Notes: a model not told the origin generated them from the letters alone. Positions 11,403 to 23,156 are shown, numbered from the stretch's first letter. The stretch is DNA of 64,000 nucleotides from Cladosporium sp. IMV 00045 (GCA_001931905.2 MSJI02000861.1:100552-164551), one strand, 5' to 3'. Numbers and translations are program-made.

Positions 11403-12350
11403 TGTGATTCAGTAGTGCTGTGTGATTTGGTGTAGTGATACGGACAATCAATGAAGCAGCAAAAAAACGGAGTTTAACTCTTTACTGCAAGTAGTCTTTG
11501 GTAAACATACGTTCAATTTATATACGAAAGTTATCTGATGGATAGGGTAAGCTCTCAAGTGATGTCGTGCTCTCGTCAGCCAGCGGAATTGCTCCGCAGA
11601 TGGAGGACTTCCCTCTTTCCGTTCTTCAAACCTTCATGTTCTTTCGACAATGACAAAGCAGATACAGACTCAACCATGAACAGACATACAAACGTCGAGT
11701 TTTCACCAGGTACGTGAATGTCGAGCTTCTATTACCGTCAACCGAACGCAGGCCAAGATAAGCACGCATTGGCACAAGTGAAGTCGACCCAAGCTCTCAC
11801 CAACTTCGGGCTTCTTTTCGCCGAGCCCAAACTCAACACAACCTCTTCCTTGACGATCCTCCGCAAACCTCCCCAGAACATGCAGTGGGGCCTTTTCCGG
11901 GCACCAATGACCCTCGTCCTTACGCCGACAAGGTCCTCCATAAGCGAATGATATGCACGCCCGGGCCGACCTTTACACCTCGTCTGTTTGTCTTACTTCC
12001 GCGCTTGCAGTCGGGGTTTGATCTCGTGGCAGTAGCATTCTGTCAGGTACGGTAAAACGACTCCGATTGCGGGCATGCCACGAGGTAGAGGAAAGGTAGG
12101 GCTTGCAGATCGTATATAAGAAGGCGTTTCCGGTCGGATTCTTCTTTGCTTCAATCTCACTCCATCTCCTACTCTACGCTCACTTCGTTGGGGCTCTCTT
12201 TTGATATCGACCTTTGCAAGCAAAGCGTCTTGAGGAGCTGCTTTCCCAGGTCTTGGTCGTAAATTTCACTTCTTTGGCCTCAGGTGATACAATCGTTCTC
12301 CGGAGCCATCACACGATAAGAGACCAGCTTGAACAGCTTCTACTGCTATC
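11403..12350. other. Intergenic region upstream of dioxygenase and sugar transporter genes
   Basis: The flanking genes are divergent, so this ~950 bp contains both promoters. A TATA-like element lies at 12112-12120 on the transporter side. A 77-residue ORF at 11718-11951 has no recognisable feature and an antisense partner, so I do not call it. Confidence 0.5.
12112..12120 (+). promoter_or_regulatory. TATA-box-like element upstream of the sugar transporter gene
   Basis: GTATATAAG lies about 230 bp upstream of the transporter ATG and is followed by pyrimidine-rich sequence (TTCTTCTTTGC-like) of the kind seen at fungal transcription starts. The implied 5' leader is about 200 nt. Promoter function is inferred. 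Confidence 0.45.
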
Positions 12351-14117
12351 ATGGGTCCAGACCTATACACGTTCGGGCTCGCCCTCTTCGCTGCCATCGG
12401 CACATTCCTGTTTGGTTTCGATACTGGCATTGCCACAACTACGATCGCCCATGAGAGTTGGATAAGCTACATGGGACACCCTTCGAAGGGTATCACGGGC
12501 GCTGTGGTTGCTGTCTACATCGCAGGAGAGGCAGTAGGTGCTCTCGTACAGACCTTCATCGGAGATCGCCTCGGCCGCATTCGCTTCATGCAGCTTTGCT
12601 GCATTGTTGTCACCATCGGCACGATCATCCAGACTGCAAGCGTCAACATAGGCATGTTCCTTGCCGGTCGCGCTATCGCCGGCGCTGCAGTAGGTGGCAT
12701 GGTCTCCACGGTTCCAATCTACCTGAGCGAGATCTCGAGCCCGCATCATCGCGGTCTCATCGGCGGTATTTCCGGTTGCGGTATCTCCTTTGGTACAATG
12801 ATGTCCAACTGGGTTGGCATGGCCTGCGGCTACGCTCCGTACGGTGCTCTACAGTGGCGTCTTCCTCTGGGCATCCAGATCCCATGGGGCATCATCATGT
12901 TCGCAGGTCTGGCGACGTTCATGCCAAATTCTCCTCGACAGCTCATCAGGCAAGGCAAGGTCGAGCAAGCACGCATCGAATACGTGCGCATTCGTCGCGA
13001 CCTGGCCGACCACGAGGTACAGGAAGAATTTGCCTTGATGAGAGCCCAAATCGAGTACGAGATGATGCGCGAGATCACATCTATCAAGGAAGTCTTCAAG
13101 CTGTACAGGCACAGAGCTCTCGTCTCGATCGCCGTGCAGACGATGACCAGCCTGACGGGTGTCAATGTGATTCAGTACTATCAGACTATCCTCTACAAAT
13201 CCCTGGGCATCGACTCGACGACGATTCTCGCGCTTGCTGGAGTCTATGGTACATGCGCCTTCCTTTCGAACGCAATCACTACGAAGTACCTCACCGACCA
13301 GTGGGGTCGCAGAAAGATGATTCTTGCTGGCTTGTCCGGGGTCGTGATCATCAAGATCTATGCTGCGGTCATGCAGCGTGAGTTCCAGAACACCGACAAC
13401 AAGGTCGGTAAAGGGTTCGCAGTTCTTGGTATCTACTTGTTTGTGATCACATACTGTGAGTTCTCTACTTCGTTTTCTGTCGCTAAACGCAAATTTACTG
13501 ACGATCTACACAGACGGCATGCTGAACTCCACGACATGGCTGTGAGTAAACAAATGATCAAACAAATTATGCATATATACTGACCAGATCTTGCACAGCT
13601 ACGGCGCCGAAGTATTGCCCATGTCACTTCGCTCCAAAATCATGGGTCTAGCAGCAGCTTCTCACTTCATCGTCAACGTCGGCATCACCGAAGCTGGCCC
13701 AACAGCTTTTGCGAACATCGGCGAGGTGAGTTTTGACATCCAACGCAACAAATATTGACATCATTAACTGGTTGACTAGAACTATTATTACGTCTTCGTC
13801 GGATGCGCCCTCTTCTTCCTGGTCATCGCCTACTTTTACTTCCCGTGAGTTTGACATAACCCCAACCCTAACCCTACACAGCCAACGGCTTTGCTGTCCA
13901 ACGGTCGCCAGCATGGAGCCTCAAAAGCTGATGCACGAACATCGACTTGTATGCTGACTTGATAAATAGTGAAACGAGACACAAGACGCTCGAGGAAATT
14001 GCAGCTGCATTCGGTGACAAAGTCGTCGAAGTTGGCGAGGGAGAAGTGGAAGCTGAGGGGAGCGTTTTGGAAGAAAAAGCCGGCACGAGGCATGTTGAGA
14101 CGAAGGAGAATGTGTAG
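12351..14117 (+). CDS. MFS sugar transporter (hexose transporter type)
   Basis: Five exons (12351-13455, 13514-13541, 13599-13725, 13780-13844, 13970-14117) encode 490 residues of a sugar-porter MFS protein, expected at the plasma membrane with 12 helices. Family signatures in order: FLFGFDTGIATTT in helix 1, GDRLGRIR after helix 2, a central cytoplasmic loop starting MPNSPRQLIRQGK, the TGVNVIQYYQTILYK block in helix 7, DQWGRRK in the second half, and YFPETRHKTLEEI after the last helix. The second exon is only 28 nt. Intron 4 is 125 nt, about twice the others, and contains telomere-type repeats. I cannot tell which sugar it carries. The divergent dioxygenase neighbour gives no clue. Confidence 0.93.
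13864..13876. repeat. Interstitial telomere-type repeat inside transporter intron 4
   Basis: AACCCTAACCCTA, two units of the fungal telomere repeat (CCCTAA strand), with a degenerate third unit just before it (13858-13863). It lies entirely within the 125-nt fourth intron of the sugar transporter gene. Confidence 0.7.
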
Positions 14118-14502
14118 GATGAGGTCGTTTAAATACATTGAGATACATGGGTTGTGGGTCGTGAAGAATAATGCTATAGTTTCTTCATCAGATATCGTCC
14201 GTCGTACATCAATTCATTCAGCCCAATATCATAATATTCGATCAAGATCCAGCTTGATCGTGTGTCCCAAAAAATTGCCTCATAATACTCGAGAATTGGT
14301 GTGTAGGAAATGTGGAAAGTCAGTCTCAACAGACTGTATATCCAATCCCATTGGTCTTCTGTTCCCCCAATAGCCTTTACCTATTCGCTCCAAAAGTCGC
14401 ATTCAGAATAATACTTCTGCCCCGTCGACGCAGAGCAAGCGAGGGCCATGGACGTTGGCCATTTGTCACTTGCCCAAATTATGCGGACGGAGAGCCTCAT
14501 GC
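14118..14502. other. Convergent 3' flanks of transporter and secreted-protein genes
   Basis: About 385 bp between two converging stop codons. It is AT-richer than its surroundings and contains AATAAT-type strings suited to 3' end formation. No gene is seen. Confidence 0.5.
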
Positions 14503-16498
14503 TCAGTGCAGATGCTGCCGGCGCCGCCAACGCCGCTCTGAAGGAAAGAGATTGGGGCCGCCGATAACAGACGTAGAGGAAAGCCTTTCGCTGGTCTGCG
14601 TCAAGTTGTTGGATGCGGTTGGTGCCTGTGAATTCGTCGCGACAGAAGCGCTCAAGCTTGGTGGAATCCCCGATGCCTTTCCATTGACCGTTCGCTTAGT
14701 ATTTCCGCCTTGATTATTGCCTGCAGGAACCGTTGAGTCAGGGTTAAAGGTTTTGAAAGATGTAGGCATCGAAGAATCATCTTCCGACGACTTGCTGGCT
14801 CCTGCTGTAGTGTGCAGAGTTGCCGTAGTGTGCAGACTTTCCGTAGTGTGCAGAGTGATCGTAGTCGAAGACGTTTGACTGGTGACTGAACTTGTGGTTG
14901 TGTTACCACCTATCATAGATGTATGGGAGAAGGTCAAAGAAGCAGAGTGTGTGCCCGTGGATGAGCTGCCGGTAGTTTTACTGCTTGCCGTCGTTGATGA
15001 CTTTGCGGTAGTGCTGATCAAAGACTTTGTGATTGTTTGTAAGACGCTCGTCTTCTGGTTTGTCCTTGGCAACGTAAACGAAACCCGCTTATTCTGGAGA
15101 GAACGACTCGTCTCACTCGTTGCTGAAGTATCGGACGAATCCGTCTTGGAAGGCTCGTCATCAGTATTGGTAGTCGTCGTCTCCTCATCGGTTGTCTCTG
15201 ATTCATCAGCCGAAACCGTCCTCGAAGGCTCTTCATCAGTAGTGGTGGTCGTCGTCTCCTTATCGGTTGTCTCTGACTTATCAGAAGACTCCGTCTTGGT
15301 CGACTCTTCACTGATGGTGGAAGTCCCCGTCTCCTCATCGCTTTCCGTCGAGGCAGTCGATTCTTTCTTGGTCTTGGACGGAGTTGGTGTAGTAGAAGCT
15401 GTCAATTTTGTGCTCGGTGGCTCTTTCCCTGTCAATGTGACATCTTTACATGTAGCTGTACTCAGAACGGATGTTAAGCCTTTTGTCGCGTTTTGGCCGG
15501 GTGGAAGAGGATAGACTGCCCACACTGCACGTGACATGGAGATTAGTGTATTGCCTTGCCGATTTCTTAGAGATTCACTCACACTCGCAATATTCCAGGT
15601 GTATTCCGCCATATTTGTTGTTAGATTCAGCATCGCCTGTGAAGCGCAATCAGTCTCATGCGATAAATACTTTGGCGAAACTTCACGTACATCGGTCGAC
15701 TATCTCGCCCATGAGCCTGTCCTTGCAGTGGTTGTCCAGTTGACCATTGTAGTCCCCGATTACACGAACATGTTTCTTGCAGCGGTCATGGGTCTGGTCA
15801 ATTTCGAGGCCGATGTAGAGACTTGCATTGGTGTAGTTTGCGAAGTGGTACGTGGTCCATCTTCCACCTTTGAGATTCGTTTTATCTGGCGTTGAAAGCC
15901 CCACCATTGCATCTTCGCCCACGTTGCAGAAGTCGTTGATCGCGTCCTCCATGTAGCATCTTGGGATAGATTGCCCATACGAGCCGGATTTGTTCGTATA
16001 GAAATCACAGTAGACCTCGAGAGGGTCCGTAGGGTCTGAAGCCAGCCTCGGCACACGAGCCAACTCCATGTCGGACTCTACCAGCTCTTCCGAGATGTAT
16101 TTCATAAGTCCAGAGTAACCGTCGCTGAAGAGGCTGTCGGTGTGCGAGGATTGCACACCATCCCTTCCGAGTGAGTCGACAATGCCCGAAAGTTGGGATT
16201 CTATGCCATCCAGCCTGGAATCTATGTCGTTCGTCGAAGACGATTTACTGGTCGAAGTAGAGTCGTCGTCTCGAATCACGAGGGTAGGCGGTGGTGTAAC
16301 AATCGGTGTCACCATTGCAGAAGCCCGTCCTTCGACATCGGCAGCGAAGGTCGCGGATCGGGCTTCCTTAAGGGTTCCAGATGGCGAGCGATCTGCCGCA
16401 AGCGAAGTAGTACTCGACAGGTTCTCCTCGCTTTCACTGTTGCCAGAAGCAGTGGCTGCAAGGACACAGACGAGAAGTAGCACCACAAGGAGCTTCAT
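14503..16498 (-). CDS. Secreted Ser/Thr-rich protein
   Basis: Three exons (15691-16498, 15583-15636, 14503-15524) with introns of 54 and 58 nt encode 627 residues. The N terminus MKLLVVLLLVCVLAATASG is a clear signal peptide. An alternative Met at 16522 adds eight residues, but 16498 has the better context. Residues ~80-270 contain a Cys-bearing domain with sites such as NKSG, NYTN and NAS for N-glycosylation. The short middle exon adds two Cys, giving DRCDAESNNKYGG and LEYCELWAVYPL across the junctions. The rest (from ~residue 320) is a long Ser/Thr/Glu/Lys-rich stalk with imperfect repeats built on ETTDEETTTT, likely O-mannosylated. The end is basic with no hydrophobic GPI tail. Family unknown; a cell-wall or matrix role is inferred. 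Confidence 0.8.
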
Positions 16499-18509
16499 GG
16501 TTGCGAAAGCCTTTGGGCTCATCTGCGGCGCGGTCTTTCAAGATATCGTAACCTTGAGAAACTTGTTTCTTGTTGACGCGGTTGGTGATCGATGTCTTGT
16601 ATAGTAAGATGTATTATCGCACAGAGAATGTGGTTGTTGAAAGATTGGATAGTAGTAATGAGAGTGAGTGGGCGAATAGGCTAGGACGAGATGGAAGTCA
16701 TTACATGAACACGTATCTTACCCATACGCACTGCTGCGTTGGCGTCCACGCGCCTCTCGCCAGTCTAGCCCGAGCATGTGAGCGACGGGGAGGAGGGGTA
16801 GATTTGGAAATCCGTGAAGTGTGTGGCGGGTGATTAACAGTCAGGTCTATGAGAGAGACCGGCCGCAAACCCTTATAGGCATTGGGACTTCTTCAGTATA
16901 TCCGGAGACATAGTGCTGGGATTTCGCCGCAAAGACCGCACTTATGCAACCTACGATGACAGCATAATGTCGCCAAACTAGGAGAGTCAAGGGTGTTCTT
17001 TCGGTATCGCAATACTCACAAGGCAAAGCTCTTCTAGACTCTATGACTTGCAACTCCCAATTCGCGAAGTGCACTTCTAAGTCACATGCAGCTCAGTTGG
17101 CCACGAGCGGGCTGCCTGCGACCTGCGAGGAGAGTCCAGACACACGACGACGAGCGACTTTCACCCTTCATCTCGACGCAACAAACAAATGCTGAGCGTG
17201 ATATGCATTTGCCATACCAACAGAAACGGAATCTTGAATCAAGCCTGTGGAGAGTCATCTCGATAAGCAGGACAGATAAGGTGTCGGCACTAGGCAGATG
17301 GAGGCCAGTCGTCCAGAAGACGGAACACAATGGTATACGAGCTTGCTCCCGAGTTGTCTCATGTCGTGTAGAACATACAGTATGTCGTGCGCGCTGGAGA
17401 AATGAGCAGAGCAACGTCGCCCGGCGTTTCTTCCGCAAAATGTCTGGCGACACGGAGGACCAGTCCGGCGACATCAATCGCATCCTAGCCCATGGGGAGT
17501 CAAAGCTGTGATAGCAACGCACGCGAGAGGCATGTTCATATGGTGAAGTGTTTCCCGATTGGAGAGATATTGGATCGCCGGGGTCTTTGCGCGGTCGTTG
17601 GCACCACAAGCATATTTCGGACCTTCACTCCGACGATGTTTACCGTCCGACAGTGAAGATACCGGAAGACAAGAGACTTGCGATTGGACGAGGGTGAAGG
17701 GCCAAGTCTGAAGGTCTCAGAAGAAGCAGCAAGACGTTGAAGGAGCGTTGCACGCGAGATGCGGTCTTCGAGACGTTTGCCGCCAAGCCCAGGCTTCCCT
17801 TGCCCTCTCCGAATCCCCTTTCATGAGCTGTCTCACTTCACCAACAACCTTTGCCATATGAGGAAGCCGCAGGTGTGAGCGCGGACACTTTACTCGACCA
17901 AGCGTTCCTGATAATGCTTGGAGACGCCTTGTTCTAATTGCTCGAACGTTTGACCGCGCTCGTGGGTCACATCCCAATATCACCTCTGCCACGCTATCAC
18001 GTTGAGAACCCCATGCATCTCGCTCAGAGCCACCTGACTCGGGTCATGGAAATCACCACAATGCAATCGGTGCTCTGCAGCTCGCAGGCTTCTCAAGCGA
18101 CCGTTACCAGTCAAGCAAGATATTTCTATCTCTTGCCGCCTTCCGGCTAAACCTTAAAGGTCGACCAAACGCCTATAGAACACGCTGATATATCCTGCCA
18201 TACCATTAGGTCTCATCTGCAGAACACCATCACAGCATTAGCCGCTGACAACATCGATGGCAACAATCTTACCAAGGCCAACGTGAGCTCGATAGTGAGC
18301 ACTGCAATCACGGCATGGTCACACCCAAAGCGACCCTCGATAGCAGAGCACCTCTCGTCGAAAGGCATATAAGCAGGCTCGACGACCAGCAATGTATTCT
18401 TTTCCTCATCACAGCACTCATCCAGTCTCTCATTCCAGCAACAGTCATTCGTTTCTAAACTCATCCATTCGTTTTTCAAACAAAACCACCACCACCAAAA
18501 ACCATCAAA
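16499..18509. other. Intergenic region between two divergent secreted-protein genes
   Basis: About 2 kb. Opposed ORFs of 175 residues (17082-17609, minus) and 141 residues (17086-17511, plus) overlap almost completely, have no recognisable domain, and look like chance reading frames. The right end carries the promoter of the next gene. No repeat or RNA gene is seen. Confidence 0.5.
18367..18372 (+). promoter_or_regulatory. TATA-like element of the secreted protein gene at 18510
   Basis: ATATAA (in GCATATAAGC) lies about 140 bp upstream of the ATG. It is followed by a CT-rich, CA-punctuated leader and an A-rich CATCAAAATG start context, the pattern of a strongly expressed fungal gene. Confidence 0.5.
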
Positions 18510-19481
18510 ATGTACTCCAAGGCTTTCATCGCTGCCACCCTCCTCGGCGCCGCCGCCGCCCTTCCCGCCGGCTCCCTTCCTTCTCTTCACAAGGAGGAGA
18601 CTCCTTACAAGTCTGAGACTCCTTACAAGGCTGAGAGCACCCCGTCTTCTTCTCCTTACGAGAAGCCTGCCTCTTTCGAGAAGCCCGCCGCCCCTCAGGC
18701 CTCTCAGCCCGCCGGCCCTCCTGCCGCCGCTGCTCCTCCTGCCGCCGCCCCGCCTGCTGCTCCCATGGGTGGCCCCTCTGGCCCTCCCCCTTGGGCCAAG
18801 GGCGGTGAGGAGAGACTCGCTGACGTATGCTCCACTTTCTGATCTTCAGTCTTCACGAACAAACACTTACAATTGAACAGTTCGACGACCTCTCACCCGT
18901 CCCTGCCGTTGCCATCCAGAGCACTGGCGAGTACAAGGACCTCTACTACCAGGGCTTTGTCACCCTTGAGGCTGGTGTCGGTGGCACCGTCCCCGCTGGT
19001 GTGATCCCCGAGAGCAGCCCCAACGCCGCTGCGTACGGCATCTACTCTGAGCTCCTCGAGGGCCCGGCCACCATCTACGCCGACTACCACGACAGCGAGG
19101 TTAAGGACTTTGACCTCACCAGCCTCTACTACGGCTGCGCTGCCAACACTGCGGAGTCTGTTGCCTCTCTCCCTGTTGGTAAGTTCTACATGCAACCACT
19201 CTTCTTTTTACGAGACATTTTCTAACAGACTTGAAGCCTGCACCATCAAGGCCACCGCCTACGACGAGGAGGACCACCCCGTTGCCAGCCAGGAGTTCGA
19301 GTACAACCCCCGCGGTCTTGCCTCTCCCATGGAGAAGGTCGAGTTCGGCAAGGGCTTCTCCCACGTCAAGAAGGTCCAGTTCGACACCACCGCCGTTGTC
19401 GACGAGGTCGTCGCCACCCTCTTCGACGACATCGAGTACACCATCTACAAGACCACTCCCTTCGACGAGTTCCACCACTAA
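18510..19481 (+). CDS. Small secreted protein, conserved fungal family of unknown function
   Basis: Three exons (18510-18824, 18881-19178, 19237-19481), with introns of 56 and 58 nt, encode 285 residues. A signal peptide covers about the first 18 residues (hydrophobic core FIAATLLGAAAAL). A low-complexity stretch (~25-100) follows, with the repeat ETPYKSETPYKAE and then Ala/Pro-rich sequence. The folded part (~105-285) begins FDDLSPVPAVA and shows YKDLYYQGFVTL, LTSLYYGCAANT and, after the second junction, ACTIKATAYDEE, the two Cys likely pairing. This resembles widespread ascomycete secreted proteins of the FDDL/YQGF/FGC type with a beta-rich fold, but no activity is established. The C-biased codon choice, strong leader and TATA element suggest high expression. 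Whether it acts in the wall or on a host cannot be told. Confidence 0.88.
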
Positions 19482-20096
19482 ATTTTGGAACTTCGACCAA
19501 TTCGAAGACGATGACTTGACTTGGAAGCATTTGGACCACCACGATGCTTGAAAGACATGAAGAGACACTTTTACTGGAGAGAGACACGCTGCACCTGCCC
19601 AGCACCATTTGGCTCAGGGCATTTTTCGTACATATAACCTTTTTTCGTTGTTCAGTCGCATATTAGACTATACCTTATTTCTACACATTTATGTATAATG
19701 TCTGAATTCTTATTTACAAATCCGATCGATCCCTCTTACCTTTCAATTACGTTTCGCCTGCTGATAGTGTGATTCAAGGGCTGAAGCGGATAAGCCATCG
19801 GCCGACGGGGCATTTTATCTCCACAAGCTGATGCGCTCTCCCTTCTTGTCGCTGCTCCGCTGCCCCAGAGCTTCTCTATCTTTTACATGAGACGTCATGA
19901 GGAGAGACGTAAAAGGCCCCGCTTTTGGGATGGGGGGTCCCACTTGCGGTTTACATTTATATTTATTTCCCCTTGTGATGGTATTTGGTTTTAGGGAACA
20001 GTGCAGGTCTCTCTCGTCAATTGCCATTGTCAAGACATAGGGCTCTTTTCTCGTCTCAACAAAATAATCAATCGATAGATACACACTGACTTCAAG
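19482..20096. other. Intergenic region between secreted protein and deacetylase genes
   Basis: About 615 bp between two plus-strand genes. The left part is AT-rich (3' flank, near 19620-19710) and the right part is the deacetylase promoter. No gene is seen. Confidence 0.5.
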
Positions 20097-21492
20097 ATGG
20101 GCAACAAGAGTGCGTACTCTCCACATGGTTCTTGATCAGAGCCGAGCGAAGCATCCCGAATACATCTGTCTCTCAATGCTAACATCACAAACCAGAGGTC
20201 CAATGCTGCATCTCCGTCGACGTCGACGCCGTGGCTGGCTGGCTGGGCTCGTACGGCGGCCAGGACAGCACCAGCGATATCTCACGCGGTATGTCTGCCC
20301 CAGAAGGAAACCAAAACCAAACCAATGCCCTGTTCCAGGCGACGGTGCTCCTAAACCACCCAAGTCCCTCCTCAGAAACAATCCCCCAAATCCCACCACT
20401 CATCACTGACAAAACTTTCGCCCAGGTCTCTTCGCCGGCACGATCGGCGTGCGCCGCCTGCTGGCCATGTTCGAGCGACATAACATCAAAACGACGTGGT
20501 TCATCCCGGGCCACTCCCTCGAAACGTTCCCCGAAGAGTGCAGGATGATCGCCGACGCGGGCCACGAGATCGGTCTGCACGGCTACAGCCATGAGAACCC
20601 CGTTGAGATGACGCTCGAGCAGCAGACTGCTATTATGGATAAGGTATGTCAATCTTGTTTCTGGCTTTTGGGTTACCATTTCTGATCATTGAGGCCACTT
20701 GCTGACTTGATGGGATAAAAAGTGCTACAAACTCATCACCGACTTCCAAGGCAAACCACCTCGCGGCATGGTAGCACCCTGGTACGTCCCACGCTCCAAC
20801 CCTCCCAACCCTCTCAATCCCAAACTAACCTCCTTCGCAACAACCAGGTGGGAATCCTCCCAAGAAGGCGCGGAGCTAATGCTCAAATACGGCCTCGAAT
20901 ACGACCACAGCTTCTCGCACCACGACAGCCAATGCTACTGGCTCCGGACCGGCGACAGCTGGACGCCCATAGACTACAGCCAACACCCATCAACCTGGAT
21001 GAAACCGCTGGAAGCGGGCGCCACGACCGGCCTCTGCGAGATCCCCGCCTCGTGGTACGCGGACGACTTGCCGCCTATGATGTTCATTAAGAAAGCGCCG
21101 AACAGCCACGGCTGGGTGAATCCGCGCGATGTGGAGGAGATGTGGATGGACCGGTTCGAGTTTTTCTACAGGGAGAACGAGGAAGGGTTCGTGTACCCCG
21201 TGACTGTCCATCCGGATGTTTGCGGGCATCCGCATGGGTTGATGATGCTTGAGCGGTGAGTACTCTCTTGGAACCATTCCCCCCTCCTTCTCTGGGAGAT
21301 GTGTGACTGACAAACGAGGAAACCAGCCACATCGAGAAGATCAACAAATTCGAAGGCGTGGAGTGGGTGACGATGGAGGAGATCTGCGACACTTTCAAGG
21401 CCAAGAACACGCCTCCCAAAGGCGCCCTTTTGCCCGCCGAGCCCGGTGCGATCGCGAAGGATCCGAATTTGAAGTTGAAGGTGCAGGAGTAG
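20097..21492 (+). CDS. Polysaccharide deacetylase family protein (CE4/PgdA-like)
   Basis: Six exons (20097-20109, 20196-20288, 20426-20643, 20723-20781, 20848-21255, 21327-21492) encode 318 residues. The first exon is only 13 nt. CE4 enzymes remove acetyl groups from N-acetylglucosamine polymers using a metal held by one Asp and two His. Visible motifs are [15 protein letters not shown] (Asp motif, ~residues 7-21), [14 protein letters not shown] (H-x3-H motif), and the later [24 protein letters not shown] and [11 protein letters not shown]. There is no signal peptide, so it is probably intracellular. The pattern matches the cytosolic PgdA-like subfamily, known from bacteria and common in ascomycetes, rather than secreted chitin deacetylases. 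Its substrate is therefore open. Confidence 0.9.
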
Positions 21493-22023
21493 AGGATTGT
21501 AATTTATACCAAGGCGGGTCTTGTGATGTTCGGGAATCTGATTTATTGAGTCCTTAGTCTTGGTTTGTGGAAGATTGTTGGCAAAATGACTTTCTCGTTT
21601 TCTCTTGACGGATTAAACCCTTCTTTGAGTTTCGACCAGTTCCCTCGCGCATCAACCGGCATAGCAAATTTTGTAGGAATACTTGGACGAAGAGATATGC
21701 TTCCTGGAAATCGTCTCGTGATTACGAGGGACAAGGAGAGAAATAAAGATATGGGGTATGAAGCAAGTCATTTCTCCTGCAAGACAAACATACACCGAGC
21801 GAAGGGAATTGGCACAGATATAGTCTCATCTAGGAATGGAAATAATAATGTCGATATCAGTTATACACACATACAAGGTTCTCTTACAATGCCACGCCAT
21901 TCAAAAGGCCGGTCATATGCGCCACTTCTCTCCTTTACCTTATTCTCCATGTGGCTCCTTCTCCTAGCCGTTTTCCATCCAACAGTCCCTTCAAACACTC
22001 ATGCACACACCACCACATCCTCC
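21493..22023. other. Convergent 3' flanks of deacetylase and mitochondrial uS17 genes
   Basis: About 530 bp between convergent stop codons, moderately AT-rich. A 336-residue plus-strand ORF beginning at 21565 runs into the uS17 gene on the opposite strand and is treated as a shadow. Confidence 0.5.
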
Positions 22024-23156
22024 TTAATCACTCCTCAACCCCTTGCTTTTCAGCTCCTCCCCAACCTCCTCCGCCCTCTCGCGATTCTGCTCAGCCTTCT
22101 CCCCATCCTTCAACGCGGCCCGCTTATTCCTTTCCGCACGCTCATTAATCTTGCCCACCTCGTGCTTCCCACCCGGCAGGACGCCTTCAGGCAACTTCTG
22201 GCCCTTGGCACCCACAATCGCTCCCGAAGGATTGCGCGACTTGCCCGTCGACTTCTCCGTGGCGAACGTCTCGCCCTTGCCAGCGGCCACGCCCGCGCCG
22301 GGGTCCAGGCCCATGGCCTGCAGTTCCGCGATGGCAGATTCGGTGCCCTTGGCCGCTTCGCGGCGCAGAGTGCGGCGGTGGAGTTTGGCGAGGCGTTGGG
22401 ATTTGTAGGCGGCGAGGCGCTCGGAGGGGGTAGGGATGGGCGGGCGGGAGGAGATGGGCGTGCCGAAGGGGGTGATGATGGAGGCGACGACGTGGTGAAC
22501 GGCGGTGCTGACTTTGAGGCGGTGCAGGCTGACCACGTCGCCTTGCGCGAGGGAGTTGTTCGGGTCGTGGACTAGGTGGTTCGTGTGGTCTGCGAAGTAC
22601 TGAAAGGGAATGAGTTAGCCTGCATGTGCTTTTGCATGTATTTCCGAGCTGGGAGAAAATCATGGCTCGTGAACGGCAGAGATAAAGAACGAAAACACAC
22701 CTTCTTAACCCTCGGCTCCCACCTCCTCCCCGCAACCCTGACAGAGACCGTCTTCTCCATCATCCCAGTCCTCACGACCACGCCGACAATATCATGGTGC
22801 TTGCGCAACTTCTCGGCCGCCTCCCTCTCGCGCCCGTGCAACTTCGACGGGTCGACGTGCTGCAGCAGCTGCGGCCGGATGTCGTGCGGCAGAATCCTCT
22901 TGACCAGGCGGTCGGTCTTGGTGAGCGAGTAGTCGCGCTGCGAGGCTGAGAGGCCCGCGTTGTATTCTTTCTCGGCGGGGAGGTCTGAGGGGGGAGGTGC
23001 TTGTGCGTCGGTTGTGGTCGTCGTCTCTGGCGTCAGGGCCTCAGCCTTGGGTTGTGTCGTGTGAAGGCATCGTCTGCAGGTGTATCGCTCTGCTTGTTGC
23101 GCGAATTGGGTTCGTGAGAAAGCCCGGATGGGCAGTGAGAATGTGCGGGCGCTCAT
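22024..23156 (-). CDS. MRPS17: Mitochondrial small-subunit ribosomal protein uS17m
   Basis: Two exons (22701-23156, 22024-22599) with a 101-nt intron encode 343 residues. The N terminus is Arg/Ser-rich without acids (SLPIRAFSRTQFAQQ) and reads as a mitochondrial presequence. The S17 OB-fold core spans the splice junction: GVVVRTGMMEKTVSVRV then, after the intron, YFADHTNHLVHDPNNSL and AQGDVVSLHRLKVS. A long charged C-terminal extension rich in Arg, Glu and Lys (~residues 215-343) exceeds bacterial S17 greatly, as is common for fungal mitoribosomal proteins. It binds small-subunit rRNA in the mitochondrial matrix. The assignment is firm; the role of the extension is unknown. Confidence 0.92.

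Noticed and set aside
15536..15633. Reading 14503-15633 as one exon beginning MLNLTTNMAEYTW
   Set aside because: That frame cannot be joined in phase to the signal-peptide exon; the spliced reading with two introns keeps the frame and adds paired Cys.
17082..17609. 175-residue minus-strand ORF and its 141-residue antisense partner
   Set aside because: Both strands are open over the same bases with no domain, and neither shows splice-supported extension.
21565..22575. 336-residue plus-strand ORF
   Set aside because: Its second half is antisense to uS17m and its first half is convergent 3' flank; no recognisable motif.
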